DNA from: Streptomyces sp. NBC_00878
Lineage (GTDB): Bacteria > Actinomycetota > Actinomycetes > Streptomycetales > Streptomycetaceae
Assembly: GCF_026341515.1 (NCBI RefSeq)
Contig: NZ_JAPEOK010000001.1
Location: 2,232,001 to 2,296,000 of the forward strand
Reading direction: 5' to 3'
Length of the DNA: 64,000 bases
Under the pieces are notes generated by a model. That model was not told where the DNA came from. It did no database searches and saw only the letters and a list, made by a program, of their open reading frames with translations. Each line of letters begins with the position of its first letter. Positions within the stretch are counted from its first letter, which is position 1. The position numbers and the translations under genes are program-made. This document shows, piece after piece, positions 12,055 through 19,600 of the stretch.

Positions 12055-12434
12055 TACGCGGACTCCAGGTCGTTCTCGGACCGGGAGGGCTCGTCCGCCG
12101 GGGCACTGAGCAGCTCCACGATCCGGCGGATCGTCGCGTCGTCGCACCGGCCCTCCACTGTGATCGACCTCCCGTGCACGGTGATGGTCACGGACGGAGC
12201 GGAGCGGCGTGTCGCGCGCCACGCGGCGTAGGAGAGCGCGAGGTTCAGTGCGGCGATCCCCTGACCGATCACGAGGTTGACGACGTCGAAGGCCCCCATG
12301 GTCGGAAGGTCGGGCCGCGAGGACCCCAGGCTCACCTCGGCATGCCGCCGAATCCGCGGGTCCTGGCGCAGCCAGCGGTACAGCTCCGCCGCCGCGAGCC
12401 CGCCCCCGTCACCCACACGCATCTCGACAAGCAT
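12054..12434 (-). CDS. EACC1-like effector-associated small protein
   Basis: A 126-residue protein. The order of elements matches my recollection of effector-associated constant component 1: an LYRWLRQDPRIRRHAEV start, a PTMGAFDVVNLVIGQG hydrophobic stretch, a membrane-like helix (IAALNLALSYAAW), then a strand region (SVTITVHGRSITVEG). In predicted actinobacterial conflict systems such proteins pair with variable effectors, including caspases and STAND NTPases. The ATG follows an AGGGGAGGG site, and its stop overlaps the start of the caspase-like gene, so the two are co-translated. The assignment rests on motif memory without a profile search. Confidence 0.72.
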   Translation of the reverse strand: MLVEMRVGDGGGLAAAELYRWLRQDPRIRRHAEVSLGSSRPDLPTMGAFDVVNLVIGQGIAALNLALSYAAWRATRRSAPSVTITVHGRSITVEGRCDDATIRRIVELLSAPADEPSRSENDLESA

Positions 12435-12799
12435 GGCCCTCCCCTGCCATTCGGTTCCCAGGGCACCACACCGTAGGGCTCACCGGCCCCGCCGCTCACA
12501 GGAGTTGGCACCCGTCGCCCGAACGGGCCAGGCAGCCTCACCAGGCTGCCGAACTCCGGTACGAGTCGGCGGCCGCGCAGACCAGGCGCGATGATGGCCG
12601 CTCCAGCCCGGCAGCCGCGCCGTGACCTGCGCTGTTGTCATGCCGACCCGCCATCCTCGCCGGTTGCCAGGCGTGCCTTCGCATCAACCTATGTAGGGTT
12701 GTTGCTAACCAGAGCTTGAAGGTGCTCCGCTGCTCCTGACCTTCAAAGCGTGGTGTCGCGGGGGCTGACAGTTGATGATCCCGGCGGTATGTCGTCTGT
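12435..12799. other. Intergenic stretch without a convincing gene
   Basis: This 365-bp stretch separates the EACC1/caspase pair from an IS630 relic. No reading frame here has coherent protein character. It should contain the promoter for the minus-strand pair and the left end of the transposase relic; I could not identify terminal inverted repeats. Confidence 0.5.
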
Positions 12800-13385
12800 G
12801 TGAGGTACGCGCAGGGGGGCAGGCTGACCGCCTGAGCGCCGGACGTCTCGTCAGCGGCTGCGGCGAGAGGCGGCCGAGTGTTTCGCCCGGGGAGACGACA
12901 CCACTGTCGTCTCCACGTGACCTCCGGGTCACCGTTCGTTCAGTGCAACGCTGGTGGAAGGCGTGGGCGGCAGGAGGTACGCGAGCACTGGCGGCGAAGG
13001 GCCCGGCCTCGCTGCCTCTGCTGAGCGGCGCACTGTTCGGGGTATTGGAACGGGAGTTGGACAAGAGCCCTCTCGCATTTGGCTGGCCGGACCAGACCTG
13101 GACTCTGTCGCGAATCAAGACCCTCTTCGGACGCCGGTTCCGCAAGACCTACACGATTCAGGGCGTCGCGGCCGCGCTCAAGCGACACGGCTGGACCTGC
13201 CGGTCCCCGCGCGCCAGGTCGTCGAGCGAGATGAGGAAGCCGTGGCCGGCTGGGTGCAGGAGACCAGGCCGCACGTGGAATGACCGTGGCGGCGCTCGAC
13301 GCCTGGCTCGTGTTCGAGGACGAGGCCGGATTCTCGATGACGCCGCCAACCACCGCCCCTGATCCCGGCGCGGCACAGAAAAAGA
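12800..13385 (+). pseudogene. IS630-family transposase relic (multiple frameshifts)
   Basis: Recognisable IS630 pieces appear in three different frames. A start-like VRYAQGG segment is at 12800. A helix-turn-helix part (RVTVRSVQRWWKAW) is followed by LSRIKTLFGRRFRKTYTIQG. Then ARQVVERDEEAVAGWVQETR appears in another frame, and the first DDE catalytic block (WLVFEDEAGFSMTP) in a third, near 13310-13345. The rest of the catalytic domain is missing. It is a dead insertion-sequence copy; exact ends are unknown. Confidence 0.78.
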
Positions 13386-13480
13386 GTGGTGCTTATCGGG
13401 AAAGGATTCCGTTTTGCCACAACGCACTCACGCGATCGGGCACCCGGCTCAGACCAGCGACTCCAGGCGGCGGGTTCTTT

Positions 13481-14298
13481 TCACGGATTCCAGTGCATCG
13501 ACTCAGATACTCGCTCGAAGCGCCGGGCGGCCAGCTCCTGCCTCCGGATCGCCCAGTGAAGTGAAAAGCCTTCCCTGCCCTCGATGCTGGGATTCCAGTC
13601 CGCCAACAGCACCCAGTCGTCGAGATCCCAGGTCTCATCCGAGGACAGCGCAGCCGACTCTACGGGGTCACGTCCATGCATTCCTCCAGGGCGTACCCGC
13701 CCACTTGCACCCACCCGCCGCGGGGGAAGTCACGGCCGTCCACGACGTTCCACAAATCCGAGTGGATGCTCGCGTAGGGAGCCCAGGGAAGGTCCTCGCC
13801 CCGCCAACCATGGTCCGTGGCCTTCGCCTTCGAGCTGTGGAACGGCAGGGACACATCGGCGGCCATGCGCAGTTCACCCTGCGGATATTGCTTTGATATC
13901 TCCAGACAATCCGGATCCTCATCGTAGTACTCGAAGGTAATCACCCGTTCTTCGACGGCCGCCCCTTCGGGGACGTACATCACTTGACCGCCACCGTCCA
14001 GGTCGGGGAACGCGAATAGCAGCAGACGACCGTCGGGCGGCAGTGGAAGTCCCGTCACCTTTCCGGGCAGATCTGCACAATTGAGTGAGGCGACAAACGG
14101 AAACTCGGGGTCTGGGGCGCCGGGGGGAAGCAGCAGGGGTCCGCCATAGCGGCCCACGACGGGCCCGCCCCCGTCCAGCGTCAGGGTCGCACAAGGGAGG
14201 GCGGCACCTATCCACTGTTCCACGACGCCGGAGGGGATATTCCGCCTCACCATCTCCGCACGGTACCGGTCCAGTTTGTCCAACATCTCAGGCATCAT
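13481..14298 (-). pseudogene. DUF1963 (YwqG-like) protein with a frameshift near the 3' end
   Basis: From ATG 14298 the frame encodes 212 residues of a DUF1963-type protein and stops at 13660 right after LEECMDVTP. The expected C-terminal part (WVLLADWNPSIEGREGF, LAARRFERV) continues in the next frame from about 13672 down to 13481. Adding one G after GACGTG would restore a continuous protein of about 270 residues, the normal family length. The damage is a single-base deletion or a sequencing error. DUF1963 function is poorly defined. Confidence 0.75.
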
Positions 14299-15010
14299 GC
14301 GGGAACTATAGTGTGTCAGCTCGTGCCATACACGCGGTGCGCAAACCCTGCGATCAGCGACGACCTGGCCAAAACAGCACACGCCCAGATACGCGCGCTC
14401 CACCTCGAACACCCCGACAACGCCCTCATACTGAGCGCCAATTGCTGCGACGCTCGCTTCCTATGCGCGATGTCGACAACGCCTGCCGTTATAGGCACGA
14501 ACGCCAGATTGCTCTCGCACTCCAACAAGGTTCGCTGCCGTCGGCACGACTTGAATTGCGTAGGCCCCGCCGGACCACGGTGATGAGGTCCTCAGGGTCG
14601 GCGAACGCGCATCTGCCAGCGGGCGATCAGCACGCTCACGGGGATGCCGGCGAGAGCAAGGACGCCGCAATGCCAGAAAGGTTCATGCCAGACGATGATG
14701 TCGGAGCCAGTAAAGCGTGTTGCTCTGTCGTCCGGACTCGGTACGGACCCGACCCCCTGACATCTGTCAGGGACCGTGGGAGCCGGCGGCCTTCTAGCGT
14801 CACGGTGAGCACCATCTCTGTCGGCCCGGACCCTGGGAGTGGCCATGTCGAACAAGTACGCACGACCGTATCCGGCTTGTTCGTGGCCCGGGCGGCTGTG
14901 CGCGCGGTAGCGGCGCCGCTCACCGGCGGAGACCAGACCGAGACCGTCGCCTGCTGCGGCCCGATACCGGCCTGAACGGGCACTTGCGTCACCACAAGGA
15001 GGTACCTGCC
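14299..15010. other. Intergenic region upstream of the secreted I36-like gene
   Basis: A 712-bp stretch with no gene I can support. A minus-strand frame around 14592-14720 has a hydrophobic patch (WHCGVLALAGIPVSVLIARW) that could be the end of a lost membrane protein. The notable element is an 18-bp perfect palindrome at 14755-14772, listed separately. Confidence 0.45.
14755..14772. promoter_or_regulatory. 18-bp palindromic operator candidate (copy 1)
   Basis: The sequence CCCTGACATCTGTCAGGG is present here and again, identically, at 30721-30738. Its two arms are inverted repeats (CCCTGACA and TGTCAGGG). In both places the next plus-strand gene encodes a small secreted protein: 239 bases from here to the I36-like gene, 163 bases from copy 2 to the crystallin-like gene. 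A shared response regulator or repressor site is a reasonable inference; the binding protein is unknown. Confidence 0.6.
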
Positions 15011-15412
15011 ATTTTCAGTAAATTGGCGAGGCTGGCGGTTTCGGCCGTCGCGGTAGCGGGGTCAGTCGTGGCCGCTACTGCCGGGCCCGCGTCCGCGAGT
15101 TCCAACGAGCCCTCATACGGATGCCCTTACGGAGCCGTGTGCATCTACAACAACGCCGACCCGAACTCGGGTATCCAAAGCGGCGGTGTCTACTGGGCTT
15201 ATGGTCCACATAACCTCAGCAATCAGTTCGGCAACCACTTCGTGATGAACAATCAGTACGATGGCGCCTGGGTGGAGCTGTGCACCGGCTACAACGGCAC
15301 GGGCAAAGGCGAGTCGATCATCTCCGCGGGGTACGGGTTCGTCGAAGATCTGAGCCCGATCAATTCCATTGCGTTGGGCACCGGCAACAACTACCCCTGC
15401 AGCCCTCCGTGA
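15011..15412 (+). CDS. Small secreted protein, peptidase inhibitor I36-like, probable ATT start
   Basis: A 133-residue secreted protein with a signal peptide ending at ASA (AGPASA-SSNE) and a mature domain with paired cysteines (YGCPYGAVCIYNN) and aromatic/glycine-rich strands, resembling the I36 inhibitor/crystallin-like fold. The start is unusual. A near-perfect ribosome-binding site AAGGAGGT at 14996-15003 is followed 7 bases later by ATT (15011), giving a clean signal peptide IFSKLARLAVSAV. The alternative TTG at 14984 lies upstream of that site and a TTG at 15023 is 19 bases from it. Function is inferred only from fold-like features. Confidence 0.7.
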   Translation: MFSKLARLAVSAVAVAGSVVAATAGPASASSNEPSYGCPYGAVCIYNNADPNSGIQSGGVYWAYGPHNLSNQFGNHFVMNNQYDGAWVELCTGYNGTGKGESIISAGYGFVEDLSPINSIALGTGNNYPCSPP

Positions 15413-15499
15413 TCCGCACGTAGCCTGCGCGTTTCGCCTCCAGGGGAACAGCCTGGAACCCGCAGGCATACCGGCGGCGCCGGTGACGAGACCGGCTCG

Positions 15500-15650
15500 G
15501 GCCTTCCGAGGGTGCGTATCAACTGCCCAACGAAGCCCGCGCGGCACGCTTCATCGGCGCCGCCCCGCCGGCCGGGCACGGCCCGCACCGGTACGTCATC
15601 GTCGTGCACGCCCTCGGCAGCGCGAGGTTCCCCGAGGTGGTGGCCCAGGC
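15500..15650 (+). pseudogene. PEBP (YbhB/Raf-kinase-inhibitor-like) gene fragment
   Basis: One frame encodes LPNEARAARFIGAAPPAGHG followed by PHRYVIVVHAL, the signature core of phosphatidylethanolamine-binding-like proteins. The N-terminal third and the C-terminus are missing, and the frame runs on into the leader of the phosphotransferase gene. It is a decayed fragment with no usable start. The ends are approximate. Confidence 0.6.
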
Positions 15651-15741
15651 TTCGAAACAATCTCTTGCCCTCGGAATGCCCCGCCAAAGATCCTTCGGAG
15701 TGGCAGGTGCGACTCGACCAGGGCTTACGAGGGAGAACTGC

Positions 15742-16584
15742 ATGGAGCCGTTGGAACTCCGCCGCGCGGTTGAGGCAGGACGGGCGACCGCTCTGGAGCT
15801 GGGTCTTGAGGTCGACGATGTGGTCGTCGTCCAGAACTCGGACCGCGTCGCGCTGCGCCTGGTCCCTTGCGAGGTTCTGGCTCGGGTCGCGCCTTCGGGA
15901 CATCTGGTCGGCTCCGAGTTCGAAGTAGAGGTCGCTCGCCGTCTCACCGACGTCGGCGCTCCGGTGGCCGAGCTCGACCCTCGGGTCGACCCCCGGGTCC
16001 AGGTACGTGACGCCTTCGTCATCTCGCTCTGGACCTACTACGAACCTGTGGGATCGGAGATCGCCCCGGCCGACTACGCGGACGCGCTCCTGCGGCACCA
16101 TGCCGCCCTGCGCCAGATCGATCTGGACGCACCGCACTTCACCGATCGAGTCGCCGGAGCGCTCAGTGCGGTGATTGACCGGGAACAGTCCCCCGAACTG
16201 CCCGATGCCGACCGGGAATTCCTCGGCGACACGCTCAGTGGACTGAGCGCAGTGTTCGGTGTCGAGAGGGCCGGCGACCAACTGCTGCACGGCGAGCCGC
16301 ATCCGGGCAACCTCCTCAACACGAGGAGAGGGCCGCTCTTCATCGACCTCGCCACGTGCTGCCGCGGGCCGATCGAGTTCGACCTCGCCCATGCGCCCGA
16401 GGAAGTGGCACAGCACTATGCGGGGGCCGACCACGACCTGATTCGCCGGTGTCGCGCCGCGAACTGGGCGCTGTTCTCGGCCTGGCGCTGGCGCCGAGAC
16501 GACCATCTGCCTGACCGGGGCCACTGGAGAGTGGAGTGGCTCAACCGGGTTCGTGCCGCACTCGATCGCTGCGGACTGGGCTGA
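15742..16584 (+). CDS. APH-family phosphotransferase
   Basis: A 280-residue protein of the aminoglycoside phosphotransferase/choline kinase fold. The catalytic loop reads LLHGEPHPGNLL, with glutamate where many members have aspartate. The metal-binding segment is FIDLATCCRGPIEFDLA, with Asp in the DLA position. The ATG at 15742 follows a GAGGGAGA site. It could phosphorylate an aminoglycoside, an amino alcohol or another small molecule; neighbours give no clue because it sits in a zone of relics. Confidence 0.8.
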   Translation: MEPLELRRAVEAGRATALELGLEVDDVVVVQNSDRVALRLVPCEVLARVAPSGHLVGSEFEVEVARRLTDVGAPVAELDPRVDPRVQVRDAFVISLWTYYEPVGSEIAPADYADALLRHHAALRQIDLDAPHFTDRVAGALSAVIDREQSPELPDADREFLGDTLSGLSAVFGVERAGDQLLHGEPHPGNLLNTRRGPLFIDLATCCRGPIEFDLAHAPEEVAQHYAGADHDLIRRCRAANWALFSAWRWRRDDHLPDRGHWRVEWLNRVRAALDRCGLG

Positions 16585-16651
16585 ACCAGAGCCTGTTCTG
16601 AGTGGTGATCAGGGAGTTAGTCGTCAATCAAGCCCCTCGGCGCGTAGCGTC

Positions 16652-16776
16652 GCACGACGCCGGTGTCCCGTACTGGCTCGCGGCGGTGTCGCCGCTCCTC
16701 GGCGCGGCGGCCTATCTGGGCTCGCGGCTGTTGTGGCGGTGGAGCCTTCGGCACTACACGGGAGTGAACGGGTGAC
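16652..16776 (+). pseudogene. Duplicated 3' end of the ABC-2 permease gene
   Basis: This segment matches positions 6432-6556 at a constant offset of 10220 bases with only a handful of mismatches. It encodes the same tail (DAGVPYWLAAVSPLLG through RHYTGVNG) and a stop. No upstream part of the permease is present. It is a dispersed partial duplication, not a gene. The match ends abruptly around the start of the His-Asp codons on the left and just after the stop on the right. Confidence 0.85.
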
Positions 16777-16878
16777 GGCGACCCACTGGCCCGGCCCTGC
16801 GGGGGCGGGACGCAGGATGCGTATGAGTGAGATTGCCTAGGACGAAACTCGATCCGCAGGCAGAAGGGAACGCCAGTC

Positions 16879-17526
16879 ATGTCGCTCGCCCGTGTCCACA
16901 ACTTCTCCATCTCCCTCGACGGCTTCGGCACCGGCGAGGGCCTGAGCCGTGACGCGCCGTTCGGCCACGCCGGCGAACGGCTGCACGAGTGGATGTTCAC
17001 CACCCGGTTCTGGCACGAGATGACCGACCGGCCCGGCGGAACCGGCGGCCTCGACGACGCCTTCGCCCGGCAGTTCAACCCCGGGATCGGCGCCGAGATC
17101 ATGGGCGCCGGGAAGTTCGGCTACCCCGGATGGCACAAGGACCCGGACTGGAAGGGGTGGTGGGGGCCCAACCCGCCCTTCCACACACCGACCTTCATCC
17201 TCACCCATCACCCGCGCCCGTCGATCGAGATGGAGGGCGGCACGACGTTCCACTTCCTCGACGCGTCGCCCGCCGAGGCCCTCGGCACGGCCCGCGAGGC
17301 CGCGGGCGGCCAGGACGTACGCATCGGCGGCGGCCCCACCGTGGTCCGCGACTTCCTCGCCGCCGGACTCATCGACCGCCTGCACGTCGTGCTGGTCCCG
17401 ATCCTGCTCGGCCGGGGCGTACGCCTCTGGGACGGCCTGGAGGGCCCCGAAAAGGACTACGAGATCGAGGCCACCTCCTCGCCCAGCGGAGTCACACATG
17501 TGACGTTCACCCGCGCGGGGCTCTGA
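16879..17526 (+). CDS. Dihydrofolate reductase/RibD C-terminal family protein
   Basis: A 215-residue protein of the RibD C-terminal/DHFR-like superfamily. It has the N-terminal strand with VHNFSISLDGF, a central MGAGKFG nucleotide-binding segment, a GGGPTVVRDFLAAGLIDRL motif and the closing LVPILLGRG loop. Such proteins are NADPH-dependent reductases of uncertain substrate. The ATG follows a GGAACG-type site. A strong hairpin terminator lies just after the stop, so the gene is probably monocistronic. Confidence 0.85.
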   Translation: MSLARVHNFSISLDGFGTGEGLSRDAPFGHAGERLHEWMFTTRFWHEMTDRPGGTGGLDDAFARQFNPGIGAEIMGAGKFGYPGWHKDPDWKGWWGPNPPFHTPTFILTHHPRPSIEMEGGTTFHFLDASPAEALGTAREAAGGQDVRIGGGPTVVRDFLAAGLIDRLHVVLVPILLGRGVRLWDGLEGPEKDYEIEATSSPSGVTHVTFTRAGL

Positions 17527-17536
17527 ACCGCCTCGT

Positions 17537-17575
17537 GATCCGGGCCGCCGGGGTGTCACCCCGGCGGCCCGGATC
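17537..17575. terminator. Strong hairpin terminator
   Basis: A 17-bp perfect stem (GATCCGGGCCGCCGGGG and its complement) with a 4-5 base loop begins 11 bases after the stop of the reductase gene. Its strength and position make it a convincing intrinsic terminator, usable in either direction. Confidence 0.85.
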
Positions 17576-17589
17576 GTAGGAGCGGCAAC

Positions 17590-17943
17590 ATGGGAGGGCT
17601 GGGCCGGGCCGATCCCCGGTGGGTGGAGATCGCCCTGGAGATCATGGCCGAGCACGGGAAGGACTCGAAGCCGACCCGCGGGAAGGTGATCCGCTCCGCC
17701 GGCCCGCGCCTGGAGGCCCGCTATTCGGCCCGCGCGTCGGCCCGCGCCTGCTGGAGGCCCTCTATGGCGAAGGCGAGGTCAAGCTGCCCGGTCGCGCGAC
17801 GGCATACCGGTGGCTCGAGGAACTGGAGCGGCGGCTGCCGACCTTCCGGCTGAGTACGAAGCGCAACCGCGACATCGCCACCCGGCCGCCGGGCGCGTAC
17901 GGGAAGCTGCGTCCCACGAGGCCGGGCGAGTACCTGCTGTCGG
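17590..17943 (+). pseudogene. Mu-type transposase/integrase N-terminal relic
   Basis: The frame from 17590 encodes VEIALEIMAEHGKDSKPTRG, then coding shifts near 17720 to another frame with LPGRATAYRWLEELERRLP, FRLSTKRNRDIATRPPGAYG and KLRPTRPGEYLL. These are the N-terminal DNA-binding parts of a Mu/TnsB-like transposase common in Streptomyces. The match stops exactly where the first catalytic aspartate block should begin. The catalytic domain is absent, so the element is inactive. Confidence 0.7.
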
Positions 17944-18012
17944 TTGTCGGAACGCAGATGCCCCGGCACCGTCGTGAGACGGGCTGGGGCATCTGGGCTG
18001 GGTCGGGGACTG

Positions 18013-18372
18013 CTACACGTATTCGAGGAGCCAGCCGACCGGGTTGTCGTCCACCACGTCGCTGCTGCTCTTCTTCACTCGCCCGACATGGATCTTCTGG
18101 ATCCCCTTGGGGAGCTTTTCAGCGCGGCGACCATCGGCCTGGTTGATGTCCCAGTCCGTGGCGGGGAGCCAGGTCGTACCGTCGTGCATCTGAACCTTCA
18201 GGCGCACGTCCGCCCAGCTGGACCCCAGGCTCAAGAAGGCGTCGCCCCACGGGCCTCCGGTCTGGTTGGGCTGGGGGATGGCCAGGAGGAGCCCGTACCT
18301 GTAGTGGATGAGCCCGCCAGTCTCGTTGAATACGAACCCGGTGGGGACTTCACCAAGCTGAAAGACGGCCAT
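18013..18372 (-). CDS. Hypothetical 119-residue protein
   Basis: Not recognised. A soluble-looking protein rich in aromatic residues and beta-strand patterns (FVFNETGGLIHYRYGLLLA, LKVQMHDGTTWLPATDW). The ATG has an AAGGGG site at a good distance. It is on the same strand as the next 144-residue protein about 330 bases upstream. Both have the look of small beta-sandwich structural or phage-tail-derived proteins, but no motif decides it. Confidence 0.6.
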   Translation of the reverse strand: MAVFQLGEVPTGFVFNETGGLIHYRYGLLLAIPQPNQTGGPWGDAFLSLGSSWADVRLKVQMHDGTTWLPATDWDINQADGRRAEKLPKGIQKIHVGRVKKSSSDVVDDNPVGWLLEYV

Positions 18373-18596
18373 GCGTACCCCTTACGCTGAGGAGGAAGTC
18401 CGGAGTTCCTCTGTTGCAGCCGGGTCCGCGTTTCGAGCGGGGTGAGGTACCCGGAGCTCGGAGTGCCTGCGGAGCCGGGCGGTGTTGCACTGCTGCGGCT
18501 TCTCTGCAAGGCGTCCCGGTCCTCCCCCGCGCCCAGTTGATGCCGCGGAGGGTCAGACGCGTGCGGACGGGTGCCCGCTCTCTGTTCATATGGTGG

Positions 18597-18701
18597 TCAG
18601 CGGCGCAGAACGTTGACGCGGTCGCCGCCAAGGATGGGGGCGTTCTCGCAGCCGGCCGGGACGACGAGATACGGGCCGCGCCAGATCTTCTGATGCTCTT
18701 C
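18597..18701 (-). other. In-frame 34-codon extension after an amber stop
   Basis: Directly after the TAG of the 144-residue gene, the same frame encodes EEHQKIWRGPYLVVPAGCEN followed by APILGGDRVNVLRR and a TGA. Third positions are overwhelmingly G or C and the residue pattern is protein-like. No ATG, GTG or TTG occurs in the extension that could start it. It is either the lost C-terminus of the upstream gene or is reached by stop-codon readthrough. Confidence 0.5.
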
Positions 18702-19136
18702 CTAGAACCCGGGGCTCACCCAGTGCGCCATGACTCCCGTGCGTCCGTCGCTGTTGCTGAGGACGTGGGCGGGGTTCGCCCCGATGCGGTAGGCGTGGAG
18801 CGTGATGACGTCATTGACGTCGAACTTCTCCAGGATCGTCTGCCCGGCGGTGGTCTGCATGACCGTGTGCCCCCCGGTCAGTGCTTCAGTGCCGGGGATG
18901 AGCTGGCTGTTCTTGAACAGTGCAGTGCGGACGAACTCAACCGCCGCTGTGGTCCCGCCGGTGTACGAGCGGGCCTGGTAGGAGATCTCCCACACCCCGG
19001 GGAAGGGGATCTTGAGTTCCTCGACCTCGGAGATCAGCTCATCGGCGCGGTCGGCGCCGGTGATGTCGTGGCTGAAGTCGACCGGGCTGGTCTGGAGCCA
19101 CGTCGAGCCCTTCCGGTAATTCGCTGGAGTCGTCAT
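18702..19136 (-). CDS. Hypothetical protein with C1q/tail-like beta-sandwich pattern
   Basis: A 144-residue protein starting at ATG 19136, with AAAGGA upstream. Its pattern (WEISYQARSYTGG, LFKNSQLIPGTEALTGG, FDVNDVITLHAYRIG) resembles jelly-roll domains of phage fibres and C1q-like proteins. The frame ends in TAG at 18702 after HWVSPGF. The same frame continues for 34 more codons with strong coding character to a TGA at 18597, so the protein may be a truncated version of a longer one. Confidence 0.6.
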   Translation of the reverse strand: MTTPANYRKGSTWLQTSPVDFSHDITGADRADELISEVEELKIPFPGVWEISYQARSYTGGTTAAVEFVRTALFKNSQLIPGTEALTGGHTVMQTTAGQTILEKFDVNDVITLHAYRIGANPAHVLSNSDGRTGVMAHWVSPGF

Positions 19137-19447
19137 GCCATTTAGTTCCTTTGCCGCGCAGGGATACACACTGACCGTGCCGGGCATACATGCCGCCGGC
19201 ACCGGCCCCATGAGAGCGGCGGCACGGGTGCGGGCGATAGGCGACAGGAGGGCACATAGGACAACTCGGCATTATGGGTTTATCTGGCCCTTTCGCCCTG
19301 CGGCAAGGGGTGCGCCGCACGCAGAAACCCTTCTCCGCACGATCGTTCACGACTTCGCGGCACTGCACAACGACGGGAAATCGCTGCCGGTCGCCTCCAC
19401 ACCGCCACCCTCGCGAGTGAGTTCTGTGACGTCGCATTGACGCCCCT
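19137..19447. other. Intergenic stretch, nothing convincing
   Basis: About 310 bp with the promoter side of the minus-strand hypothetical gene. No coherent frame, hairpin or palindrome stood out. Confidence 0.4.
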
Positions 19448-19600
19448 GTGTCACCGGTACAGACCGGCTGGGTGATGGTCGGGCCGCGGGGCTGGGACAA
19501 GTACGGGATCATTTCCAGCTACTACGTCGAGAACAACAGCAACTGGATCGACGGCGTACCCGGCCCGAACGGCTGCGCGATCTACTTCCCGAGTCACCGC
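19448..19600 (+). pseudogene. C-terminal fragment of an unknown protein
   Basis: One frame reads VQTGWVMVGPRGWDKYGIIS, then SYYVENNSNWIDGVPGPNGC and AIYFPS, with coding-like third positions. There is no proper start and the frame runs into the antisense end of the AraC-type regulator gene. It looks like the tail of a secreted or structural protein whose gene was truncated. Family not recognised. Confidence 0.4.

Noticed and set aside
14592..14855. Minus-strand membrane-like frame
   Set aside because: Only a single hydrophobic patch near its end looks protein-like and there is no supporting start; mentioned only as a possible relic.
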